Source: Erythrobacter ramosus
GTDB taxonomy: Bacteria > Pseudomonadota > Alphaproteobacteria > Sphingomonadales > Sphingomonadaceae
DNA length: 64,000 bases
Direction: 5' to 3'
Assembly: GCF_009828055.1 (NCBI RefSeq)
Contig: NZ_WTYB01000002.1
Coordinates: 248,001-312,000 of the forward strand
Shown here: positions 45,421-53,482 of the stretch, in pieces
How the letters are laid out: each line of letters opens with the position of its first letter
Position numbering within the stretch: the first letter of the stretch is position 1
The notes under the pieces: generated by a model
Seen by the model: only the letters and a program-made list of their open reading frames with translations
Database searches by the model: none
Told to the model about the DNA's origin: nothing
Translations under genes and position numbers: made by a program

Positions 45421-46104
45421 TCAGGTGGCGCCCGCTTGGGCCGGCTGCGGTCCATCCTTGCGCTCGCAGCTAGGCACTTCTTTAGGGATGTCAGCTTCTA
45501 GGTTGGATTGCCAGCACTGGTCGAAGACCGAACAGTAACAGGCCTTCACCTTGGTCTTGAACCGCTCACTGTCGATCCGCTCCCATCGGACTCGCCCCGC
45601 CTCATCGGCCGGGCGCTCCCAAGCGAACATCTGGCGCTTTTCGTTGGGTGCGAGCACAATCTGGTTGATCGAAGCCGAAGTAAACCTGATCGGACCCTCG
45701 CCGGTCGAGATTACCCACTGGCCGATGTTGCTGAAGCGCCCGCTTGCCGAGTTCACCTCGAACCAAACGATCCGCGCTGGTCCGGTGCCGACATTGGTGA
45801 TCGTAAATTCGAGCCGTGCCTTGCCCTCATCGGTCACGTTGCCGTGGTCATACTGCAGCACCGGAGTCGACTGCGCGCGAACCAACCGCTCGTTGGCGTG
45901 GACTAGCGCTTCCATGGTATGCCCGGTGTGGAGCGCGACATAGAGCGATCCTGACGAGACCAGCAGCACTGCCAACGCCATGGCGATATCGAACCACCGA
46001 CGGCCGCCGACGTGGCTGTCATCATGGCTGTGCGGCGTGTGCGGGGTCTCGGGCGCTTCAATCATTGCAGGTTGGTCTTCGCTGGGATTGTTAGGGCTGC
46101 TCAC
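45421..46104 (-). CDS. Hypothetical membrane-anchored protein (227 aa)
   Basis: I do not recognise a named family. An N-terminal His/Pro-rich stretch (PHTPHSHDDSH) is followed by one transmembrane helix (residues 39-58, FDIAMALAVLLVSSGSLYVA) and a beta-rich domain with LEFTITNVGTGPARIVWFEV, an Ig-like pattern seen in many membrane-anchored sensors. The C-terminus has several cysteines. The GTG at 46104 overlaps the stop of the upstream S41 protease gene; an ATG at 46065 is the alternative. Coupling suggests the two products act together. Confidence 0.7.
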   Translation of the reverse strand: MSSPNNPSEDQPAMIEAPETPHTPHSHDDSHVGGRRWFDIAMALAVLLVSSGSLYVALHTGHTMEALVHANERLVRAQSTPVLQYDHGNVTDEGKARLEFTITNVGTGPARIVWFEVNSASGRFSNIGQWVISTGEGPIRFTSASINQIVLAPNEKRQMFAWERPADEAGRVRWERIDSERFKTKVKACYCSVFDQCWQSNLEADIPKEVPSCERKDGPQPAQAGAT

Positions 46105-47441
46105 TGTTTTGTTGCGGGTGCCGCACGAATGGCTGCCAATGCGCGTTCGAGCCAAGGGTCGCCCTTTGCGCTGAGGTCCGAGATGTGTTGAGGCACGGCG
46201 ATATCGGGCGTCACGCCCACGCCTTCGAAGGGTCTGCCATCCGGCAGATATTCTCGCTTTGTCGAGATGCGCATCCACATCTTCCATTGCGGCGACTGGA
46301 CAAAATAGGGCTGGCCGGTCGATCCGAAGCTCGCCTCACCCAGCAGCGGCCCGCGTTTGCCGGACTGGAAGCGGATCACAAAATCCTCGCAGGCCGAACC
46401 GCAGCCTCCGTCCATGAGCACCGCCATCGGGCCCGTGATCGCATCGGCGGTTGGCTGGATCCGCTCCGGACCATAGCGGATCATCACCCGCGGCGGCGCG
46501 GCATCCACAGAGAACGAGGCCTGAGCGTCGCTTTCGGCAATGGTCATTGGGGTGTTGACGATGGTGCCAGCATAGGGGTTGTCCATGATCGTCGTTAGCA
46601 GGTCTGAAGGCGTGTTACCCCCGCCATTGCCGCGCACGTCGAACAGGATCAGCGGCGCGCCCGCGTGCGCTTTGACCGCTGCAACCGCAGCACTTTCGAA
46701 CTTGGGTTCATCGAAGCTAGGGATGCGGATCACTACGACGCCATCGGTACGGACTGTGGTTTCGACCTCAAAAGGCTTAGGGGTCGGTCGGCGATCACCC
46801 TGCGGTTCGGCGCGGTCGACGCTGACAATCTTGCCCGAAGCGAGACCCAGCCGCACCCGCTGAGGCCATAGCGCGCGGCCCTGAAGCAATAGGACGCGGT
46901 CCTTTGCACGTGCATCGGACTGGGCAACAATGGCACGGAGCGGCGCAACCCACAGATCGATCGGTGTGCCGTCGATCGTGACAATGACATCGCCGGGTGA
47001 GAGTTCTGCGATCCAGCTGGCCGTGACCGTCCATTTACCTTCAATTGGTCGTGCATGGAACGGCAAGGTCGGCTCTTCATCGAGCAGGCGGTCGGAGAAT
47101 GAGCTGTGGCCGTTCTCGAGGCTGGCGAACAGCCGCATCGTGGCTATGCTGAAACTGCGCCGATCGGGCGCAGCGATCGCTTCCTTCAGGTAATCGGCAA
47201 AGCGTGCGTCCCAATCGAATTCGGGCGGTAGACCTTCCCAATGCGCGAAATAGCGCTTCACAACGTGGTTTATCTGCGCCGCGACGACCATTCGGTCGGC
47301 GAGGGTGAATGGCGGCGAAGCTTCTTCTGCCCCGAGCGCTTTCGGTTCTGCGCTGGCCGCTGAGGTGCTTAAACCAGCTGACAAAAGCAAACATGCCGTG
47401 ATGCTGAGGCTGCGGAAACATATCAGTATCACTCTGCGCAT
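46101..47441 (-). CDS. S41 family (C-terminal processing-type) serine peptidase, secreted
   Basis: This 446-aa protein starts with a signal peptide (MRRVILICFRSLSITACLLL to SAASAE), a helical region, a PDZ-like segment (LSPGDVIVTIDGTPID) and an S41 catalytic domain with ILFDVRGNGGGN and the nucleophile Ser349 in GGCGSACEDF followed by Lys362. It is probably periplasmic. GGAG lies 6 nt before the ATG at 47441, which fixes the start. Its stop is shared with the next gene's GTG start. The targets are unknown. Confidence 0.88.
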   Translation of the reverse strand: MRRVILICFRSLSITACLLLSAGLSTSAASAEPKALGAEEASPPFTLADRMVVAAQINHVVKRYFAHWEGLPPEFDWDARFADYLKEAIAAPDRRSFSIATMRLFASLENGHSSFSDRLLDEEPTLPFHARPIEGKWTVTASWIAELSPGDVIVTIDGTPIDLWVAPLRAIVAQSDARAKDRVLLLQGRALWPQRVRLGLASGKIVSVDRAEPQGDRRPTPKPFEVETTVRTDGVVVIRIPSFDEPKFESAAVAAVKAHAGAPLILFDVRGNGGGNTPSDLLTTIMDNPYAGTIVNTPMTIAESDAQASFSVDAAPPRVMIRYGPERIQPTADAITGPMAVLMDGGCGSACEDFVIRFQSGKRGPLLGEASFGSTGQPYFVQSPQWKMWMRISTKREYLPDGRPFEGVGVTPDIAVPQHISDLSAKGDPWLERALAAIRAAPATKQ

Positions 47442-47798
47442 CGGCCGCTCCAAGTTGAGTGCAAAAATGGGACTCGACATCAAAATTGTCAATTATAATA
47501 GATGTTTCTGACGCGGTTCTTGTGGATCGGCTAGGTGCTAGCCAGCGCGATTATGGCCTGCGCCGGCTATCCCACCGCCTGCTTTACAGCGGGACTCTAG
47601 TCGGCATGGATTGGAATGATCGCGCGCCAGAGCTCAAGGGACGGTAGTGAGCGGCTGGGCGGCATGACGAAACCGCCAACACCCACCTGTGAGAGTTGCT
47701 GGTGGACGGTGCATGGCCGAGGACTGGCGCACAACGCTATCCGCCCGACAACCACAGGTGCCTACGGGATTGTCATTCGATAACGCCTGCCAACAGCT
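47442..47798. other. Gene-free gap of 357 bp
   Basis: No gene was recognised. The right side (47490-47510) is A/T rich, with a TTGACA-like element on the minus strand that may serve the S41 gene, but its -10 partner is poor. Short reading frames here have no ribosome binding site and no recognisable protein. Confidence 0.45.
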
Positions 47799-48209
47799 TC
47801 AGAGTGCTTTGAGCGCAGCTGGTGCGTGCAATCTGATCGCAGCTTGTGCATCACGAAATTCTGCTGGTGAGAGAAGCAACGGAATTCTTTGGAAAATCGT
47901 TCGGCCTGAAGTTTGAACCGAGAGAACTGGGTCCTCACTGCCCAGCGACAAGTCGGTGATCTGTGCCCATGGATATGCGCGTCTCCTTTGACCGATTTCG
48001 AGCCAGGATATCCCGTCTGCATCGATTACCAGTTCAGTGGATGCATCTCGCTTCGGCGCCAATAGCCAAGCGATCCCTGCCCCGCTTGCCGCGATGAACT
48101 GCACGGCCCAGAAAGGTAATACGAAGATGGCTGCCTGTATAACGAGCGCAACAACGACTGCGGGCTCGACAGGACGCCGCCACCGGATGCGCATTGCCTT
48201 GAATGTCAC
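47799..48209 (-). CDS. Hypothetical two-helix membrane protein with PH-like domain (136 aa)
   Basis: The N-terminus has two hydrophobic helices (residues 15-50, VVVALVIQAAIFVLPFWAV onward). The C-terminal part (ELVIDADGISWLEIGQRRRA, YPWAQITDLSL, QRIPLLLSPAEF) resembles bacterial PH-like domains of the YcxB type. The GTG start at 48209 is supported by GGAGGT 8 nt upstream. The protein is otherwise unknown and stands alone. The ORF could be extended upstream only through sequence that looks non-coding. Confidence 0.6.
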   Translation of the reverse strand: MTFKAMRIRWRRPVEPAVVVALVIQAAIFVLPFWAVQFIAASGAGIAWLLAPKRDASTELVIDADGISWLEIGQRRRAYPWAQITDLSLGSEDPVLSVQTSGRTIFQRIPLLLSPAEFRDAQAAIRLHAPAALKAL

Positions 48210-48614
48210 GCGTTCATACCTCCGCTTCCCGCAGCAGCGAGGGGGTTGATCACTACCACCCCAGCGCGGCCAATGTTCAAACGACACTCGGCAAACGACC
48301 CTAGGCCGAGAAGCGTGATTACGTCCTGTTGCAATGTGTGAGCCAGATCATTTCCGGCCTTTTTCTATCGCTATAAGGCATTGAATATTCTATAAATATA
48401 TAGAGAATGTTAACATTCTGGTCAAAGAATAGTTCATCGTTTTGGTATGGATGACTGACGCCGGGCACGAACTCGATTGGCTTGGCGGCAGGAGTCGCCA
48501 TGCGCATTCGGCACACTTCGGAGGATCTGCTGATCGCTACGCGTTGATCGGATGTCTCCGCGAGACGCCCAATAGGCCAAAAGCCACGCTTGCCGTCGAT
48601 GAGGAATGCGTCAA
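48210..48614. other. Gene-free gap of 405 bp
   Basis: The left half is GC-rich and the right half, near 48370-48430, is A/T rich. An open frame on the minus strand (48319-48651) overlaps the MarR gene and was rejected. Otherwise I see nothing recognisable. Confidence 0.45.
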
Positions 48615-49055
48615 CTATTTGCTGCCGCTGGCCTTTTGGTCTGTCAGGCATCGGTCGACAGCGTCGAAGTAGCGGGCAACAATCGCACGCTCAGCCGGAG
48701 TCAGATCAGCAGCCGCTGCTGTCATGGCCTCAGCTGCGGGCACAAGGTCCAACCCAGCCTTCTCCATGGCCACGTCGGTCAATGACACCAAAATCCCTCG
48801 GCGATCCTGCGGATTCGGCCGTCTACGCACCATGTGCTTGCCTTCAAGCCTGTCGATCAACAAGGTCATCGATGCAGATGGCATGGACAAGAAATTGCCT
48901 ATTGCGCCGAGTGACATTTCACCAGCAACGGCCAACTGCTCCAACACAGCAACTTCTGCGAGTCCAATCTTCATCCGCCGACCAGCGAAGGACGAGAAGC
49001 TGAACAATAGTGCAGCATGGCGTTGCCAGCGCATCGTTAGATCCAAAGGGTTCAT
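48615..49055 (-). CDS. MarR-family transcription regulator
   Basis: This 146-aa protein has the MarR winged-helix pattern: LAEVAVLEQLAVAGEMSLGA, LSMPSASMTLLIDRLEGKHM and VRRRPNPQDRRGILVSLTD. MarR proteins usually repress a divergent or adjacent gene until a small ligand binds. It is divergent from the TspO-family gene 171 bp away, which is the likely target. The start ATG at 49055 begins MNPLDLTMRWQRHAALL. Confidence 0.88.
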   Translation of the reverse strand: MNPLDLTMRWQRHAALLFSFSSFAGRRMKIGLAEVAVLEQLAVAGEMSLGAIGNFLSMPSASMTLLIDRLEGKHMVRRRPNPQDRRGILVSLTDVAMEKAGLDLVPAAEAMTAAAADLTPAERAIVARYFDAVDRCLTDQKASGSK

Positions 49056-49056
49056 T

Positions 49057-49078
49057 ATATCTCGTATCCTGAGAATAT
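49057..49078. promoter_or_regulatory. Imperfect palindrome at the MarR gene start
   Basis: ATATCTC and GAGAATAT flank a 7-nt centre just upstream of the MarR ATG. One base is inserted in the right arm. Its placement fits a MarR operator, but the match is imperfect. Confidence 0.35.
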
Positions 49079-49226
49079 AGGCATTAAGGTATTTCTGGTT
49101 CCGAACCTTTTGTCTACACCTTGGGTCATGCAATAACCAGTTGTTTCCCGTGCCACTTGCATGACCACAGTCAAGAAATCACATTCTTTCCTGCCGTGGT
49201 TCTGCTGAACTCATCGTCTCCGGACT

Positions 49227-49799
49227 ATGCACGAGGTATCGTCTGATGCGGCAGATCGAAAGACTGATGGTCCCGAAAGTGGATCCGAAAAGGGTGTAAA
49301 AGTGATCGATCTTCAGGCTTATGAATTCGGCAGACGTGATCTAGTACTGAGCGCTAGCTTGGCTGTATTTCTTGCTGTGTGCATTAATTTTGCAATTGCC
49401 GTCTTCGAGCTTGGCGACACCGAAGTGGCTGGTCGAAATCCAGGCGCAATCAACTCGATCATCTATACAATTGTACCGTTTGTTTGGCTCGTCCTGTTTG
49501 CGGGAATGGGGGCGGCAATTGCTCTCTTGCGCGGCAAAAGCACATTGGGGCGCAAGGCGGCCCTTCCGGCAATAGGGCTGTTGGTCAACTGCACTCTCTA
49601 TCCAGTCTATACTATCGGGTTCAGTTCAATGGATATGGGCCTTGCCGGCAACTTCTTGACGGCAGTTTTATCTGCTCTGGCGGTGGGAATCGCGTGGCCT
49701 ATCTCGCGCCTTGCAGCTCTTCTTTTGGCGCCCGTAGCAATCTGGGTTTGCATCGCCTCGATCGGACTCGTGGCGGTAATGACGGAACGCAGCTTTTAG
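49227..49799 (+). CDS. TspO/MBR family membrane protein (tryptophan-poor)
   Basis: This 190-aa protein has five predicted helices. The pattern AINSIIYTIVPFVWLVLFAG, then GLLVNCTLYPVYTIGF and LAALLLAPVAIWVCIASI follows the TspO/MBR scheme, including the helix-5 Arg-Leu-Ala-Ala. TspO proteins bind porphyrins and other tetrapyrroles and influence stress and photosynthesis regulation. It keeps few of the family's usual tryptophans and carries a 30-residue hydrophilic N-terminus. A GTG at 49302 has better AAGG spacing than the ATG at 49227 and would remove that N-terminus. It is divergent from a MarR gene. Confidence 0.72.
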   Translation: MHEVSSDAADRKTDGPESGSEKGVKVIDLQAYEFGRRDLVLSASLAVFLAVCINFAIAVFELGDTEVAGRNPGAINSIIYTIVPFVWLVLFAGMGAAIALLRGKSTLGRKAALPAIGLLVNCTLYPVYTIGFSSMDMGLAGNFLTAVLSALAVGIAWPISRLAALLLAPVAIWVCIASIGLVAVMTERSF

Positions 49800-50380
49800 C
49801 CAAGCCAGACTTGGATCGAATTTGGAATTTTCAATTCAAACAGCATTTGAAGTCTTTGTATCGGAATTTGTCTCACGATGATCATCGTCCATAATCAGGA
49901 TCGCAGCGATGATCATTCATGCTTTTTGCTAGAGGAATTTCGATTCAAATACGACGGATAAAAGAAGGCTCAATTACTATTCAGAGCCAGCGCTTTCGTG
50001 ATTAACTGATACTAAGGAGATGGAGTTGGATTTCGCAGCGGCCATAGGGCCCATATGCTTCTGTGTTACGAGGCTCACCTTAGCATTCGCTTCTCCGCCC
50101 TAACCCCAAAAAGCTGTCGTCGAGCGACTAGCTGTCATAAGCTGCATTCCAGACTTGCGGCAGGCGCTTGTGGCCAATGGTCGATTTGCGCGACATATGT
50201 GCGAGACTGCCAGCCACAAGCCGCCCTCATTCAGCAACGGCCAAGAGCTTCTAGATTGGGCTTCAATTCGTCGCACACGGCGGAGGACGTCCGCAGTGAT
50301 CGCACGACTTTGCGCGAAGCCATGACGTTGATCTGGGTCGCGCTGACTATTCAGTTTAAGATCGCGGCGCCAATTCGCGC
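49800..50380. other. Gene-free gap of 581 bp
   Basis: No gene was recognised. A perfect 14-bp palindrome, ACGATGA followed by TCATCGT, lies at 49875-49888. A 109-codon frame at 50055-50384 has no ribosome binding site and an atypical, Cys/Ser/Arg-rich product. The region is less GC-rich than the core. Confidence 0.5.
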
Positions 50381-51190
50381 TTAAAAACGTCTTGAAATCG
50401 TAAAGCCGCCGAACAGCTGTGTCGCACTGCCGCGCTGCATTACGATTGGACTGGCAGACGCTGATGATTGCAGGCGCCCCAACGAAGACACAAAGCCTGC
50501 AGACCAGCTTCCACCAATTTGTCGATCGAATAGCACGGATACTCCAATGTCCCGGACTCCGGAACGAGCCGCAAAAGCAGTAAGTCCAGAGGCGCGCGCA
50601 TCTTCTGCATCTACTGAGAAGAAGGAGTTTGCGTAGCGCTGATCTTGCCAGTTGAGAAAGGCGGATGCAGCAAAAGATGTGCGGGCGCCGAGAGGGGCAA
50701 ACACTCCCATGCTGGACTCGATCAATAATCCTCCATGCCCGCCTTCAAGGCCCTTCTCAGCAGCGATCCGGGTAAACAGAGTTGCGCCAGGCTCGTTATT
50801 CCCGTTCAGTGGCAACCTGAACTCGACAAATCCACCAAGTTCGACTGACGGGCTAACTTTGCGAAGCTTCTGCACGACTGCATCGCGCACGTTAAAGAGT
50901 GAATTTCGGCCAGGATCAACTCGCCCAATCGCGCCAATGGTCAAGGTGGGCGTAATTTCTATCCCCGCCTCCAGACCAAGATTATTGGTTCGAACGATAA
51001 CCGGACCCGAACTAACTGACACGGATGGCAAAGGAACAATGATGTAATCACTGCCCCCAAGGTAACTAGGCGCCACGCCGAATCCAAAGCCGACATTGAC
51101 ATCTTCGGCACAAGCAACGCTTGGCATGATGCATAAGATTAGGCCTATCGAACCTTGAGCGGATAGACGTTGAATTTCTGAAATACGCAT
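50381..51190 (-). CDS. MipA/OmpV family outer membrane protein
   Basis: This 269-aa precursor has a signal peptide ending at VACA (residue 28) and a beta-barrel of the MipA/OmpV type. The opening VGFGFGVAPSYLGGSDYI with VPLPSVSV and the final TQLFGGFTISRRF, with terminal Phe, are typical. Members can scaffold murein enzymes or take up antibiotics and dyes. Codon use is less GC-rich than in core genes, consistent with acquired DNA. Confidence 0.85.
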   Translation of the reverse strand: MRISEIQRLSAQGSIGLILCIMPSVACAEDVNVGFGFGVAPSYLGGSDYIIVPLPSVSVSSGPVIVRTNNLGLEAGIEITPTLTIGAIGRVDPGRNSLFNVRDAVVQKLRKVSPSVELGGFVEFRLPLNGNNEPGATLFTRIAAEKGLEGGHGGLLIESSMGVFAPLGARTSFAASAFLNWQDQRYANSFFSVDAEDARASGLTAFAARSGVRDIGVSVLFDRQIGGSWSAGFVSSLGRLQSSASASPIVMQRGSATQLFGGFTISRRF

Positions 51191-51822
51191 GCCGCGCTTT
51201 TTAAAAATCTGTGAATAATTTTGAAAGAAATAAAGAACTATATTCTCATGTTATGAGAGAAATTTTCAGTTTCTATAATATAAATATTGATACAAAATGA
51301 TTTTTCAATAAATATATATTTTGTGATTAATTAAAATAATCAATGAGATATAAATAATTAAATTGATTTGCAGATGTCATTTTGATAAATAACAATGAAA
51401 ATTGTGCACAATTATGGCGAGATTGTTTTCGCTTTGGCTTTCACATTATCAATTATAGCTGCGTTCAGAGTTCCGGTAGTGAATTCTGAATTTCGATACA
51501 ACTGTGGAATGGGGGTTTGTTAGCTCGTATAATTGCTTGTTGTTGGCGTCCTCGTCATTGCATTTATTGTGCTTGAACGTAGCAAGACGCCTTTCCCTGG
51601 AGGGGGCAGGCGTTGCAATTCTCCTCTCCTGTCCCATGACCAACGACATTGCATGCGGTAGCTTGGTGGAGCTTTTTGCCGGACGCTGAACTTCCGAAGA
51701 AAGACGTATTCGCCGTCTATCCAGCGACCCAGTACGCATTGGGCCGAATTGGCACCCCACTTGATGCGTTCCGCAGTCGGCCCATCAATACATCACAATG
51801 AAATCTGGCACTGGCGAGCTGG
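51191..51822. other. Gene-free, strongly A/T-rich gap of 632 bp
   Basis: By direct count 51241-51420 has 35 G or C in 180 bases (19%), in striking contrast to the GC-rich surroundings. It contains TCTCAT/ATGAGA arms at 51244-51258 and a perfect palindrome at 51400-51413. It probably includes the promoter of the MipA gene. Frames on either strand give no recognisable protein. Confidence 0.7.
51400..51413. repeat. Perfect 14-bp palindrome in the A/T-rich gap
   Basis: AATTGTG is followed directly by CACAATT. This self-complementary site is of the size of a dimeric regulator site and lies about 210 bp upstream of the MipA gene. Confidence 0.5.
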
Positions 51823-52026
51823 CTATTCGATTTGCGACCTTTTCCAATCGTCGGTCAGCAACCCGGCATAGCCCCAGTCTTCCTCTTCGATCTCTTGTAA
51901 GACGATATGGATGTGCTCGGGTTTCTTACCAAGAATGCCAACTAGCAATGAGGTCACGCCAGCTACAATTTCAGCCTTTTGGTGGCGCTCGGCGCCCTTT
52001 GTGATCTGTATATTGACGTAGGGCAT
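51823..52026 (-). CDS. 4-oxalocrotonate tautomerase family protein
   Basis: This 67-aa protein starts Met-Pro-Tyr-Val-Asn-Ile-Gln-Ile-Thr, leaving the catalytic Pro at the mature N-terminus, followed by GAERHQKAEIVAGVTSLLV and HIHIVLQEIEEEDWGYAG, all typical of 4-OT tautomerases. GGAAGG lies 9 nt before the ATG. Substrate unknown; not linked to a meta-cleavage pathway here. Confidence 0.9.
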   Translation of the reverse strand: MPYVNIQITKGAERHQKAEIVAGVTSLLVGILGKKPEHIHIVLQEIEEEDWGYAGLLTDDWKRSQIE

Positions 52027-52302
52027 TGCGCGTACCTTCCTGATCCCTGAGATTGCCAATTTGGTCGAGCCGATCCTAAGCTTTTTCGCCGTACCTCGCT
52101 GTGGAGCATCAGCAGCCCATTTTTTTGGCCTTTTAACAAGGGAAGGGCTGCCGACCTCGGAATGCTTTTTCGGCACCCCGGTCTTCGGAATTCTTGCGGC
52201 AGTGCGAGATACCTCTGCGAGGCATAAGCATTCCTTAGCGTCTGTACTTGCAAACAATAACTTGGCAAATTGCCTAAGGCCAATGAAAATATAGGAAAGA
52301 TG

Positions 52303-53148
52303 ATGAGAATCGGGTTCGCAATTTTGGCGCTTTTTTTGTCAGCTAGCCCCGCCCATGCGGGAGAATGCGCCCCATTTGCATGGGGCAGTGTCATGGTCGG
52401 TGACATCGAAATTTCGCAGGGTGCGATAATCGTTGGTGTCGACATCGAGGGCATTGGCGATAACATTCCCCTGCAACTGGATACCGGTTCCGCGACGACA
52501 GAACTGTATGGCGAAGCTGTTTCAGCCGAGATCATAGCAGCCGGCATGCAGCCGCGATCCGTTCGGATTCAGGGTTGGGACGGGGATGGGCAGTCCTTGC
52601 CGATCACCATTCGCCCTGCAGAGGGATCGCCGGGCAAGACTGCGGGGACGCTGGGGACTGACGCATTCCCGGGAGGTTTCATCCTGGATCTGGAGCACCA
52701 GCGCATTTGCAGGATGAACGTGCTGAACGACGACGAAATCGTGGGCTGGCAGGCCTTGACGCTCGTCAACGGGTCGCCGGTTATCGAGGCAACCGAGGAT
52801 GGTGCGACCATCAGGCTCTTGCTGGACACAGGGTCGAGCGGATTTAGCCTTCTCAGCACACCGGCACTCTCATCGACAGTACGTACCGCCACGCCCGTTC
52901 AGCAGCTGAGTGTCCCATCCTTTGGCCGAATGATCGATATCACTGCAATGAAGCCATCGGGCAGCATGGGAGTGATGGGCAAGGGGCTGGCACTGGACAT
53001 GGTGTATTCGTTCAACGATCCTGACATCGAGGGGATGCTGAAATCGGCAGGACTTTCGGGCCTGCTTGGCATGCGACCATTTTCTGGTGGTGCGCTGGTT
53101 TTCGATTTCGCGGGCAAACGGATCGGCTTTGGACGGCTCCCCGAGTAG
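52303..53148 (+). CDS. Secreted two-lobed aspartic protease-like protein
   Basis: This 281-aa protein has a signal peptide (MRIGFAILALFLSASPAHAG) and two Asp-Thr-Gly-Ser active-site motifs, Asp60 in QLDTGSATTELY and Asp175 in LLDTGSSGFSLL. Each is followed about 60-90 residues later by a Leu-Gly plus Phe-Asp type strand (GTLGTDAFPGG then ILDL; GLLGMRPFSGG then FDFAGKRIGFG). This is the layout of a fused pair of retropepsin-like domains, as in pepsin but much shorter. It is probably periplasmic. The ATG at 52303 has AGGA at 6 nt. It could be a degenerate or non-proteolytic binder. Confidence 0.75.
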   Translation: MRIGFAILALFLSASPAHAGECAPFAWGSVMVGDIEISQGAIIVGVDIEGIGDNIPLQLDTGSATTELYGEAVSAEIIAAGMQPRSVRIQGWDGDGQSLPITIRPAEGSPGKTAGTLGTDAFPGGFILDLEHQRICRMNVLNDDEIVGWQALTLVNGSPVIEATEDGATIRLLLDTGSSGFSLLSTPALSSTVRTATPVQQLSVPSFGRMIDITAMKPSGSMGVMGKGLALDMVYSFNDPDIEGMLKSAGLSGLLGMRPFSGGALVFDFAGKRIGFGRLPE

Positions 53149-53482
53149 CGAGCATTCAGCGTGGCAAGCGCAACTGTTCTACATCGCAAGTTCGCGTTGG
53201 AGCCCGATGTGCGGCTGATCCCGCCAGCCTATGTTAAGCCGTTGGCAAAGCGGCGGATGGGGCCATCTATCCATGATCCGCTAACCCGCCTTCAGAGTTT
53301 CTCGATGTTTAAGACTGGCGCCCACTGGACGTCATTGGGGCTCATTATGGATGCAAAGAACGTGCTTCTAGCGCCGCCTTCGGTTCCAACCGCCCACCCG
53401 GTGGTGCGCCTATTTGAAGCGTCAGTGTTCCTTGTCCGTGGTGGTCGTAGGTTTGCCTTCGGCTTTACGCGCAGGGGGTTTC
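53149..53482. other. Gene-free gap with transposase remnant
   Basis: This 334-bp gap between the aspartic-protease-like gene and the first SDR contains the transposase fragment listed separately, at its left side. Nothing recognisable remains in the rest. No insertion-sequence ends were found. Confidence 0.5.
53164..53256 (+). pseudogene. Remnant of an IS110-type transposase
   Basis: The translated stretch with FALEPDVRLIPPAYVKPLAK matches the sequence that follows the N-terminal catalytic region in IS110/IS902-family transposases (typically ...G-x-E/D-VRLIPPxYVKPFVKR). The rest of the transposase cannot be recognised on either side, so this is a short relic of about 30 codons. It lies at the junction between the accessory region and the catabolic cluster. 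Confidence 0.55.

Noticed and set aside
47480..47515. TATAAT-like sequence on the plus strand near 47490
   Set aside because: No matching -35 element at the right distance and no gene begins downstream on that strand.
48319..48651. 110-codon minus-strand frame overlapping the 3' end of the MarR gene
   Set aside because: It overlaps a well supported gene in another frame, lacks a ribosome binding site and its right part is A/T-rich with an unlikely protein sequence.
50055..50384. 109-codon plus-strand frame before the MipA gene
   Set aside because: Cys/Ser/Arg-rich product without recognisable pattern, no ribosome binding site, and it runs into the convergent MipA gene end.
51449..51760. 103-codon minus-strand frame and a 61-codon plus-strand frame in the A/T-rich gap
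   Set aside because: The two overlap on opposite strands, neither has a ribosome binding site and neither product resembles a protein family.
52061..52294. 77-codon plus-strand frame upstream of the aspartic-protease-like gene
   Set aside because: It is complementary to the leader of the tautomerase gene, has no ribosome binding site, and its product has no recognisable pattern.
53257..53482. Continuation of the frame carrying the transposase fragment
   Set aside because: Beyond about codon 32 the translation no longer resembles a transposase and later runs into the SDR gene in another frame.
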